64,000 bases of DNA, taken from Halovulum sp039180525. Its GTDB lineage: Bacteria > Pseudomonadota > Alphaproteobacteria > Rhodobacterales > Rhodobacteraceae. Shown piece by piece: positions 1 to 7,198 of the stretch; position 1 is the first letter of the stretch, and each line of letters starts with the position of its first letter. The position numbers and the translations under genes were made by a program. The notes under the pieces are model-generated. The model was not told where the DNA came from. It saw only the letters and a list, made by a program, of their open reading frames with translations, and did no database searches. The stretch is from NCBI GenBank assembly GCA_039180525.1, contig JBCDDF010000012.1, positions 1 to 64,000 on the forward strand. Reading direction: 5' to 3'.

Positions 1-80
1 CGAGGCTTGCCGTGGGACTTCGGAAAGAAGGGCTCAAGCCGCGCCATCTGCGCATCCGTCAGCCAGAAATGATCAGACAT
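1..80 (-). CDS. IS5-family transposase, N-terminal fragment (runs off the window)
   Basis: The 26 visible residues, beginning MSDHFWLTDAQM and continuing ARLEPFFPKSHGKP, match the usual N-terminus of IS5-family transposases (the DDE domain would follow outside the window). The start is the ATG at 80-78. The gene is cut by the window edge, so whether it is intact is unknown. It sits just downstream of the aldolase gene's 3' end and belongs to the element described separately. Confidence 0.8.
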   Translation of the reverse strand, partial: MSDHFWLTDAQMARLEPFFPKSHGKP

Positions 81-143
81 GTTCACCGCTCGCTTTCGAA
101 CCGTGAATCACGCCCATACGCGGAAATCAATGGGTCCTGACTC
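1..143 (-). mobile_element. Edge of an IS5-type insertion sequence
   Basis: The window opens inside an insertion element. A transposase N-terminus reads leftward from position 80, and the DNA beyond it runs to a GGGTCCTGACTC tract at 132-143, which resembles the terminal inverted repeat of IS5/IS427-group elements. The other end lies outside the window, so the repeat pairing and target duplication cannot be checked here. The exact border is therefore approximate. Confidence 0.45.
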
Positions 144-164
144 TAGGCCTGAAACGGTTTTGGT

Positions 165-803
165 CTAGGCGCCGAAACTTCGCGCAAGTTCTTCGACATC
201 CGCCGGGCTCAACTGCCGCACGGGCAAGCCGCGCAGAGCCAGGGTCAGCTTGGCGGTTTCCTCCAACTCCTCGGCCGCGCAAACGGCGGAGAACAGATCC
301 CGCCCGCTGACCACCGGCCCGTGATTGGCCAGCAACACCGCCGCATGGCGGCCCTCCAACGCCCGGATCATGTCGCCCATCTTCGGATCGCCCGGCGGAA
401 CATAGGGCAGCAAGCCCACCCGCCCGACCCGCATCACCACATAAGGCGTCAGCGGCGGCAGGCAGTCCTCGGCGTCCAGATCGACCAGACAAGACAACGC
501 CGTCGCCCAGGTGGAATGCAGATGCACGACCGCGCCCGCCCCTGGCCGCGTCGCGTAAAAGGCGCGGTGCAGGAAAACCTCCTTGGTGGGCGTGTCGCCG
601 GCCACATGCCGGCCCGCATTGTCCAGTTTGGCGATCCGCGCCGGGTCGACCGCGCCCAGCGTGACATTGGTCGGCGTCATCAGAATGCCATCGTCCAACC
701 GGGCAGAGACATTGCCGGCGGTGCCCACACTGAACCCGCGCTGAAACAGCGATGCGCATAGCGTCGCCATCTGGTCGCGCAACTCCCGTTCGGCTTGGGT
801 CAT
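165..803 (-). CDS. otnC: Class II aldolase, OtnC-like 3-oxo-tetronate-4-phosphate decarboxylase
   Basis: A 212-aa class II aldolase/adducin-fold protein. The metal-binding histidine pair is visible in VHLHSTWATAL (about residues 93-103) and another histidine in ANHGPVV (about 159-165). The stretch PYVVMRVG...VPPGDP is typical of OtnC, which decarboxylates 3-oxo-tetronate 4-phosphate in four-carbon acid sugar catabolism. An L-fuculose-phosphate-aldolase-like role is the alternative. No OtnK kinase or OtnI isomerase is next to it; an IS element edge lies just downstream and trmFO starts divergently 93 bp away. Confidence 0.75.
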   Translation of the reverse strand: MTQAERELRDQMATLCASLFQRGFSVGTAGNVSARLDDGILMTPTNVTLGAVDPARIAKLDNAGRHVAGDTPTKEVFLHRAFYATRPGAGAVVHLHSTWATALSCLVDLDAEDCLPPLTPYVVMRVGRVGLLPYVPPGDPKMGDMIRALEGRHAAVLLANHGPVVSGRDLFSAVCAAEELEETAKLTLALRGLPVRQLSPADVEELARSFGA

Positions 804-896
804 GGGCGCCCTCCCTCTGCCGCGGGCACGCTGTCGCGGAACCGCAGCAGAGGCAACCGGCTTTTCATTTCACGCGCAAGGGGTAGGTTGGGCGGT

Positions 897-2261
897 ATGA
901 GCGACATTCACATCATCGGCGCCGGGCTGGCCGGATCCGAAGCGGCCTGGCAGGCGGCGCAGGCCGGCGCGCGGGTCGTACTGCACGAGATGCGGCCCGG
1001 GACGGGGACATTTGCGCATCAGACGGGGGACTGTGCGGAACTGGTCTGTTCCAACTCCTTCCGTTCGGACGATGACGACAACAACGCCGTCGGGCTTTTG
1101 CATTGGGAGATGCGGCGCGCCGGCGGTCTGGTGATGGCCATGGCCGACGCATACCGCCTGCCGGCGGGCGGCGCGCTGGCGGTCGACCGCGATCCCTTCG
1201 CCCGCGCCGTCACCGAAAAGCTGCGGGCGCATCCCCGAATCCGGTTCGAGACGGGCGAGTTGTCTTCCCTGCCGCCAGCGGCGTGGGGCAATGTCATCAT
1301 CGCGACCGGCCCGCTGACCGCCCCTGCTCTGGCCCAAGCGATCCGGGCAGAGACGGGCGCAGACGCATTGGCCTTTTTCGACGCCATCGCGCCGATCGTG
1401 CATGCCGACAGCATCGATATGTCTCTGGCCTGGTTTCAGTCCCGCTACGACAAGGGGGACACCGAAGCGGAGCGCACGGCCTATCTGAACTGCCCTATGG
1501 ACCGCGCGCAGTATGAGGGCTTCGTCGATGCGCTGTTGGCGGCGGAGACGGCGGAGTTCAAGGATTGGGAGCGTGACACCCCCTATTTCGAGGGCTGCCT
1601 GCCGATCGAGGTCATGGCCGCGCGCGGGCGCGACACGCTGCGCTTTGGGCCGATGAAACCGGTGGGGCTGACCAACCCGCACCGGCCGGAAGAGAAACCC
1701 CACGCGGTCGTGCAGTTGCGGCGCGACAATGCGCTGGGCACGCTGTTCAACATCGTCGGTTTCCAGACCAAGATGAAATACGGCGCCCAGGCCGAGGTTC
1801 TGCGCCGGATCCCAGGGCTGGAGGCGGCGCGGTTCGCCCGGCTGGGGGGCATCCATCGCAACACATTTCTGAACAGTCCGACGCTGCTGGACGCTCAGTT
1901 GCGGTTGAGGTCGCAGCCGCGGCTGCGGTTCGCGGGGCAGATCACCGGCGTCGAGGGCTATGTCGAAAGCGCCGCAATGGGGCTTTTGGCCGGCCGGCTG
2001 GCCTCGGCGCAGACCCTGGGGCGCGCGCTGAACCCGCCGCCGGGCACCACTGCGATGGGCGCGCTGGTCCACCACATCACCGGCGGCGCGGCCGCCAAGA
2101 CATTCCAGCCGATGAATGTGAACTTCGGACTGTTCCCACCACTGAACGAGGCGCGCGGCGGACGGCGCGGCCGCAAGGAACGCTATCCAGCCTATACCGC
2201 ACGCGCCAAACTAGACTTCACCAGTTGGTGCGACGAACAAGACCGGGCAGCCGTCGCATGA
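897..2261 (+). CDS. trmFO: Methylenetetrahydrofolate-tRNA (uracil-54) methyltransferase TrmFO
   Basis: A 454-aa flavoprotein that forms 5-methyluridine at position 54 of tRNA, using methylene-tetrahydrofolate as carbon donor. The N-terminal GAGLAGSEAAWQAA is the FAD dinucleotide-binding glycine motif, followed by HEMRP and the conserved ELVCSNSFRSD; NCPMDRAQYE lies mid-protein. The ATG at 897 was chosen because family members start just before the glycine motif; the frame stays open 34 codons further upstream. The stop overlaps the next start by 4 nt (ATGA), so the two genes are probably translationally coupled. Confidence 0.95.
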   Translation: MSDIHIIGAGLAGSEAAWQAAQAGARVVLHEMRPGTGTFAHQTGDCAELVCSNSFRSDDDDNNAVGLLHWEMRRAGGLVMAMADAYRLPAGGALAVDRDPFARAVTEKLRAHPRIRFETGELSSLPPAAWGNVIIATGPLTAPALAQAIRAETGADALAFFDAIAPIVHADSIDMSLAWFQSRYDKGDTEAERTAYLNCPMDRAQYEGFVDALLAAETAEFKDWERDTPYFEGCLPIEVMAARGRDTLRFGPMKPVGLTNPHRPEEKPHAVVQLRRDNALGTLFNIVGFQTKMKYGAQAEVLRRIPGLEAARFARLGGIHRNTFLNSPTLLDAQLRLRSQPRLRFAGQITGVEGYVESAAMGLLAGRLASAQTLGRALNPPPGTTAMGALVHHITGGAAAKTFQPMNVNFGLFPPLNEARGGRRGRKERYPAYTARAKLDFTSWCDEQDRAAVA

Positions 2262-2875
2262 GCGACCGCAAGTTTCTGGACACTGTCTATGACCTGGACG
2301 GCGCTGAGACGACCCGTGCCTTCTACGACGCCTGGTCCGACAGCTATGATCGGGAAGTCGCGGATAACGGCTACGCCACGCCCGGCCGCATCGCGGATGC
2401 GCTGCTGCGGTTTCAAACCGACCGCAACGCGCCGGTCCTGGATCTGGGCTGCGGTACCGGGATTTCCGGCGCGGCGCTGCGCGCGGCCGGGTTTTCCGTG
2501 CTGGATGGCAGCGACTTTTCGGCCGAGATGCTGGCGCTGGCCCGGGCCAAGGGGATCTATCGCAAATTGATGCAGGCGGATATGACCGATCCGATGCCCT
2601 TCGCCGATGCCGCCTATGCCACCATCGCCGCCGTCGGTGTGTTGAACCCGGGCCATGCCCCGGCAGCGGTGCTGGATGACATGATCGGCAAGCTGCCCCC
2701 GGGTGGTGTGTCCGTCTTTTCGCTGAACGATCATGCGCTGGCCGACCCGTCCTATGAGGGGCGGATGAACGAACATCTGGATGCAGGCAGCGCCGTGCTG
2801 CTGTTCCGCGAACACGGGGCGCATTTGCCGAAGATCGATCTGGAATCCTCGGTCTACGTTCTGCGCAAGACCTGA
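2258..2875 (+). CDS. Class I SAM-dependent methyltransferase
   Basis: A 205-aa Rossmann-fold methyltransferase. Motif I reads VLDLGCGTGISG at about residues 63-74, with DGSDFSAEML as motif II. The N-terminus (YDAWSDSYD) resembles the Williams-Beuren-region-like methyltransferase group whose substrates are mostly unknown. It overlaps trmFO by 4 nt and precedes gluQ by 18 nt. A tRNA-related role is possible because both neighbours modify tRNA, but that is inference only. Confidence 0.8.
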   Translation: MSDRKFLDTVYDLDGAETTRAFYDAWSDSYDREVADNGYATPGRIADALLRFQTDRNAPVLDLGCGTGISGAALRAAGFSVLDGSDFSAEMLALARAKGIYRKLMQADMTDPMPFADAAYATIAAVGVLNPGHAPAAVLDDMIGKLPPGGVSVFSLNDHALADPSYEGRMNEHLDAGSAVLLFREHGAHLPKIDLESSVYVLRKT

Positions 2876-2893
2876 CGGCCCGCCGCACCACAG

Positions 2894-3772
2894 ATGCGCA
2901 CCGAACGTTTTGCGCCCTCGCCCACCGGCCCGCTGCACCTGGGCCATGCGTTCTCTGCCCTCACCGCCTGGGACCGAACGCAAGCCGCCTCAGGGCGTTT
3001 TCTGCTGCGATTTGAGGATATCGACCGCAGCCGCGCCCGGCCGGAGTGGGAGACCGCAATTCTCGATGATCTGCGCTGGCTGGGGCTCGACTGGCCCACC
3101 CCCGTGCTGCGCCAGTCGACCCGCCTGCCCGCCTATCGCGCAGCGCTGGAAACCCTGCGCGACCGCGGCCTTCTGTTCGCTTGCACCTGCACGCGACGCG
3201 ACATCGCCCAGGCCGCGACCGCGCCGCAGGAAGGCGACCCGCCGGTCGGTCCGGACGGCGTGATCTATCCCGGCACCTGCCGGGCCAACCGGCTTTGCCC
3301 GGGCGCGCCCCTGCCCGCGAATGCCGCACTGCGTCTGGACATGCGCGCGGCCACTCGGTCCTGCGGCGCGCTCGCCTTTGCGGAAACCGGCCCGGCCACA
3401 GCGATGGACCGGGTGCACGTCGCTGCGGACACGCTGATCAATGGCGTCGGCGATGTGGTTCTTGCCCGCCGCGATTTGGGAACGTCCTATCACCTGTCGG
3501 TGGTGGTCGACGACGCGCACCAGGGCGTCACCCACGTCACGCGCGGCGCGGATCTGTTCGCGGCCACCCAAATCCACGTGTTGCTGCAACACCTGCTGAG
3601 CGTGCCGACGCCGAGCTATCACCACCACCGCCTGATCCGCGACGCCGACGGCCGGCGGCTGGCGAAACGCGACGATGCGCGAGCGCTTGCGAAGTATCGG
3701 GCCGAAGGCACCACAACCGCCGCTCTGCGCCGTCTGCTTGGGCTGGGCGCGGCGCGCCCATCACGGACCTGA
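2894..3772 (+). CDS. gluQ: Glutamyl-Q tRNA(Asp) synthetase
   Basis: A 292-aa truncated glutamyl-tRNA synthetase paralogue that attaches glutamate to queuosine at position 34 of tRNA(Asp). The class I signature HLGHA follows FAPSPTGPL at the N-terminus. A zinc-site set is visible as CTCTRRD followed by YPGTC, and the KMSKS-equivalent is RLAKRDD near residue 258. It has no anticodon-binding domain, as expected for this family. It closes the trmFO-methyltransferase-gluQ run and is convergent with hisI. Confidence 0.92.
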   Translation: MRTERFAPSPTGPLHLGHAFSALTAWDRTQAASGRFLLRFEDIDRSRARPEWETAILDDLRWLGLDWPTPVLRQSTRLPAYRAALETLRDRGLLFACTCTRRDIAQAATAPQEGDPPVGPDGVIYPGTCRANRLCPGAPLPANAALRLDMRAATRSCGALAFAETGPATAMDRVHVAADTLINGVGDVVLARRDLGTSYHLSVVVDDAHQGVTHVTRGADLFAATQIHVLLQHLLSVPTPSYHHHRLIRDADGRRLAKRDDARALAKYRAEGTTTAALRRLLGLGAARPSRT

Positions 3773-3792
3773 CCCCCGATCGTCGGGCTGCG

Positions 3793-4158
3793 TCACTCGG
3801 TCAGCGGCGCCATCGTCTCCACCTCCGCGCCGTCGCGAATGTCGGTGTAAAAACAACTCCGACGTCCGGTATGGCAGGCCGCGCCGGTCTGTTCGACCTG
3901 CAACAACAGGCAATCGCGATCGCAATCGAAACTGATTCGCACCAGCCGCTGCGTATGGCCCGAGGTTGCGCCCTTCCGCCAGAGCGTCCCCCGCGAGCGC
4001 GACCAATAGGTCACCTGCCCTGTGTCCAACGTGCGCGCCAGGCTTTCGCGGTTCATCCAGGCCATCATCAGCACCTGGCCGGTCGCATGATCCTGCGCAA
4101 TCGCCGGGATCCAGCCATCGGCGTCCCATTTCAAGGTCTCGGGATCGAATTGCGTCAT
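3793..4158 (-). CDS. hisI: Phosphoribosyl-AMP cyclohydrolase
   Basis: A 121-aa enzyme of histidine biosynthesis that opens the adenine ring of phosphoribosyl-AMP. The conserved motifs are LMMAWMN, YWSRSRGTLWRKG, the metal-binding DCDRDC and CHTGRRSCF. I start it at the ATG at 4158 (MTQFDPETLKW), which has a GAGAG ribosome-binding site; upstream in-frame codons read as untranslated leader. It is the single-function HisI form without the HisE domain. A divergent Fe-S scaffold-like gene begins 76 bp away. Confidence 0.95.
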   Translation of the reverse strand: MTQFDPETLKWDADGWIPAIAQDHATGQVLMMAWMNRESLARTLDTGQVTYWSRSRGTLWRKGATSGHTQRLVRISFDCDRDCLLLQVEQTGAACHTGRRSCFYTDIRDGAEVETMAPLTE

Positions 4159-4234
4159 CTTCGCCGCTCTCTTTTCGCGCCGCCGGATCGGGTCTACATA
4201 GGGGCATTGCAGTTGAAGCGAAAGCGGCGGGCCC

Positions 4235-4684
4235 ATGAGCGGCGATGGCGATCTGATCAAGCTTTATTCCCAACGCATCTTGGCGCTGTCGGCGGATATT
4301 CCGCATCACGAACGCCTGGACGCGCCGCAAGCGACCGCGAAGAAACGCTCGCCGCTATGCGGGTCCACGGTCACCGTCGACCTGAGCCTGAAAAATGGGC
4401 GCATCGCCGCCTTTGGCCAGGATGTCAAAGCCTGCGCGCTGGGCCAGGCCGCGGCGGCTGTGGCCGGCGCCGCGTTGATCGGGCGCGACCGCGATACGGT
4501 TCAAGCCGCGCGCGACCAGCTTTACGCGATGCTCAAAAGCGACGGCCCCGTGCCCGCACCGCCCTTCGAAGGGTTCGACGTGCTTTTGCCCGCGCGTGAG
4601 TACAAGAACCGCCACGCCTCGATCATGCTGTGCCTGGAGGCGACATTGGATGCGTTCGACAAGGCGCAGGAAGCCGCCGCCTAG
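4235..4684 (+). CDS. Iron-sulfur cluster assembly scaffold-like protein (IscU/NifU-N type)
   Basis: A 149-aa protein with three cysteines in NifU-N/IscU-like contexts: C42 in SPLCGST, C67 in KACALGQAAA and C133 near the C-terminus. These are the expected cluster ligands of a U-type scaffold. Related proteins are commonly annotated as iron-sulfur scaffold proteins next to hisI in Rhodobacteraceae. The suf operon in this window carries no U-type scaffold of its own, so this could serve it, but that is inference. Confidence 0.75.
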   Translation: MSGDGDLIKLYSQRILALSADIPHHERLDAPQATAKKRSPLCGSTVTVDLSLKNGRIAAFGQDVKACALGQAAAAVAGAALIGRDRDTVQAARDQLYAMLKSDGPVPAPPFEGFDVLLPAREYKNRHASIMLCLEATLDAFDKAQEAAA

Positions 4685-4742
4685 ACCATGGTGTTCAGGC
4701 CAGTACCGCCTGAACGTTTCGATCCAAACTCAAGCGCCTGAA

Positions 4743-4779
4743 CAAAAAAAATCGCCGCGACCCTGGCGGGTGCGGCGAT
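4743..4779 (-). terminator. Rho-independent terminator for the minus-strand small gene
   Basis: The 8-bp inverted repeat ATCGCCGC (4751-4758) / GCGGCGAT (4772-4779) is preceded on the plus strand by a run of eight A. Read on the minus strand this is a stem followed by eight U, a textbook intrinsic terminator. It lies about 100 nt downstream of the small gene at 4882-5004 and supports that gene being a separate transcript. Confidence 0.85.
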
Positions 4780-4881
4780 CAGGTGCGTCTCATATGCGTC
4801 GGGACCCCCTTGAGGCAGGATCGAGGGTCATGGGCCCGGGAGAGTGGGCGACACGCAGACGGTCCGCAGGCAAAGCAGACG

Positions 4882-5004
4882 TCAGACGACCCCAGGGACC
4901 GTCAGCCCGATCAGCACCATCATGCAAATCGCGGCCAGGCCTATAGCGTCCCCCACACAGGCGCGGGCGGCGGGGCGTTCGGTGCTGATCAGGCGTCGGG
5001 TCAT
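4882..5004 (-). CDS. Small membrane protein, 40 aa, function unknown
   Basis: A short gene with a good ribosome-binding site (GAGAGGA about 8 nt before the ATG at 5004). It encodes a basic N-terminus (MTRRLISTERPAAR) followed by one hydrophobic segment (about residues 20-37, AIGLAAICMMVLIGLTV). An intrinsic terminator follows at 4743-4779. I do not recognise the family. The combination of ribosome-binding site, start, one membrane segment and terminator argues it is real. It lies between the Fe-S scaffold-like gene and recG. Confidence 0.65.
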   Translation of the reverse strand: MTRRLISTERPAARACVGDAIGLAAICMMVLIGLTVPGVV

Positions 5005-5103
5005 GTGGGCGTCCTCTCATCCAACAGACCTGATATTCACCCTTTGTTCACACATCGTCAAGAACTTTTTGAGAACATTCGCGAACAAAGGCGGTTTGCG
5101 GCA

Positions 5104-7191
5104 TTAACCAACCGACAGCAGACGAATCGCACGGTCGGCCTCCATCAAATAAAGCGCGGTGCGGATCGCCCGGCCCCTCGGGCCGGAAAGATCGGGATCG
5201 CGGGCCAGGGCGGCGCGGGCATCGTCCTGCGCCAGCCGCATCAGATCGGCCTGGCGTTCCAGATCGGCGATCCGAAACCGCGGCAGGCCCGATTGCGCCA
5301 CGCCCAACAGGTCCCCCGCCCCGCGCAGGCGCAGATCTTCCTCGGCGATCTCGAACCCATCTTCGGTGCGGCGCATGATCTCCAACCGCGCGCGCGCGGT
5401 CTGGGACAAAGGCGTATCGTAAAGCAGCAGGCAGGTGGACTTGCCGCGGCCCCGCCCGACACGACCGCGCAACTGATGCAATTGCGCCAGACCGAAGCTC
5501 TCCGCGCTTTCGATCACCATAATCGTGGCCTCTGGAACGTCGACGCCGACCTCTATGACGGTGGTGGCCACCAGAAGCTGGGTGCGCCCGGCGATGAAGT
5601 CGGCCATGGCCGTATCCTTGTCCGCCGGCGGCATCTGGCCATGCACCAGACCGACCGCGGGGCCCAGCGCCGCGCGCAGCGTCTTTACCCGCGCCTCTGC
5701 GGCGGTGGCGGCGACGGTTTCCGATTCCTCGACCAGCGGGCACACCCAATAGGCCCGCCGCCCCTCCGCCAACGCCGCCTTCAGCCGCGCGGTCACCGCG
5801 TCCAACCGGTCGGCCGAGACCAGCGCCGTTTCCACCGGCTGCCGCCCCGGCGGCTTTTCGTCGAGCACCGACACGTCCATATCGCCATATTGGGACAGCG
5901 CCAGCGACCGGGGGATCGGTGTGGCCGTCATCACCAGCAGATCCACCGCCTGGCCTTTTGCGCCCAGATCCATGCGCTGACGCACGCCGAACCGGTGCTG
6001 TTCATCGATGATCGCCAACCGTAGATCGGCGAATGCGACATCCTTCTGGAACAGCGCGTGGGTGCCAACCAGGATCGCGATGTCGCCGCGCGCCAGATCG
6101 GCCAGCTTCGCGGCCCGGTCCGCGCCCTTGTCGCGACCGGTCAGGATCTCCAGCCGCACGCCGGCCTGCGCCGCCAGCGGCGCAAGCCCGTCCAGATGCT
6201 GCCGCGCCAGGATCTCCGTCGGGGCCATCATCGCCGCCTGGCCGCCGGCTTCCACCGCCGCCAGCATCGACAACAGCGCGACCAGCGTCTTGCCCGACCC
6301 CACATCGCCCTGCAGCAGCCGGTTCATGCGCTGCGGTGCGGCCATGTCGGCGGCGATCTCTGCCACCGCGCGATCCTGCGCACCGGTAGCGGCGAAGGGC
6401 AGCGCCGCGCGGACCTGATCCTGTAACGCGCCGGTGGCCCTGGTCTCCCGCCCCGGCCTGCGGCGATCGCGCGCCCGGGCCAGGGCCAGAGTCATCTGAT
6501 GCGCGAACACCTCATCATAGGCCAACCGCACCCGCGCCGGGGCGGCGATGGCCAGATCGGCCTGGGTTTGCGGCGCATGCGCCGCGCGCACCGCCTGGGC
6601 CCAATCGGGCCAGGCCTCGCGCCGCTTTAGGCCGGGGTCGATCCATTCGGCCAGGTCCGGCGCCAGCGCCACCGCCCCCACCGCCGCCTTGGCCATGGTC
6701 TTTTGCGTCACGCCCTGGGTGAGCGGATAGACCGGCTCGAAACCGGGCAGCTCAACGGCCTCCTGCGGCGTCAGGATGTAGTCGGGATGGACCATCTGCG
6801 CGCGCCCGTCGAAAAGCTCTACCTTGCCAGATATCACGCGCCGTTGCCCGCTGGGCAGCGTGCGGCGCAGCCAGTCCTCGCGCGGGTGGAAGAAGACCAG
6901 CTCGAACTCGGTCCCGGCATCGGTGACGAACACACGATAGGGTCGCCCGCGGGCGCTGGGGCGGGTGTGGCTGCCGATGGTCACCTCGACCGTGACGACC
7001 CCGGGCAATGCCGCGCCCTGGATAGAGGCGACCGGGCGGCGGTCCACGCCGCTGTTGGGCAAGGTGAACAGCAGGTCGCGGGGCCGGGTGATGCCGATCC
7101 GCTCCAGTGCGGCGGCGATCTTCGGCCCCACGCCGGGCAGGCCGGTGATTGCGCCGAACAAGGGGAACAATTCTTCCGGCCGGCGGCTCAT
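5104..7191 (-). CDS. recG: ATP-dependent DNA helicase RecG
   Basis: A 695-aa superfamily 2 helicase that remodels stalled replication forks and Holliday junctions. An N-terminal wedge/OB region (about 1-250) comes first, then Walker A GDVGSGKT, the DEQH box in IIDEQHRFGVRQR, TATPIPRS (motif III), and a C-terminal helicase domain with QLRGRVGRG. The length is normal. It starts 7 nt after the ligA stop, so ligA and recG are almost certainly one operon. Confidence 0.97.
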   Translation of the reverse strand: MSRRPEELFPLFGAITGLPGVGPKIAAALERIGITRPRDLLFTLPNSGVDRRPVASIQGAALPGVVTVEVTIGSHTRPSARGRPYRVFVTDAGTEFELVFFHPREDWLRRTLPSGQRRVISGKVELFDGRAQMVHPDYILTPQEAVELPGFEPVYPLTQGVTQKTMAKAAVGAVALAPDLAEWIDPGLKRREAWPDWAQAVRAAHAPQTQADLAIAAPARVRLAYDEVFAHQMTLALARARDRRRPGRETRATGALQDQVRAALPFAATGAQDRAVAEIAADMAAPQRMNRLLQGDVGSGKTLVALLSMLAAVEAGGQAAMMAPTEILARQHLDGLAPLAAQAGVRLEILTGRDKGADRAAKLADLARGDIAILVGTHALFQKDVAFADLRLAIIDEQHRFGVRQRMDLGAKGQAVDLLVMTATPIPRSLALSQYGDMDVSVLDEKPPGRQPVETALVSADRLDAVTARLKAALAEGRRAYWVCPLVEESETVAATAAEARVKTLRAALGPAVGLVHGQMPPADKDTAMADFIAGRTQLLVATTVIEVGVDVPEATIMVIESAESFGLAQLHQLRGRVGRGRGKSTCLLLYDTPLSQTARARLEIMRRTEDGFEIAEEDLRLRGAGDLLGVAQSGLPRFRIADLERQADLMRLAQDDARAALARDPDLSGPRGRAIRTALYLMEADRAIRLLSVG

Positions 7192-7198
7192 GGGGTGC

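Noticed and set aside
165..803. L-fuculose-phosphate aldolase as the name of the first gene
   Set aside because: The fold is shared, but the PYVVMRVG and VPPGDP segments fit OtnC better, and no fucose genes are nearby.
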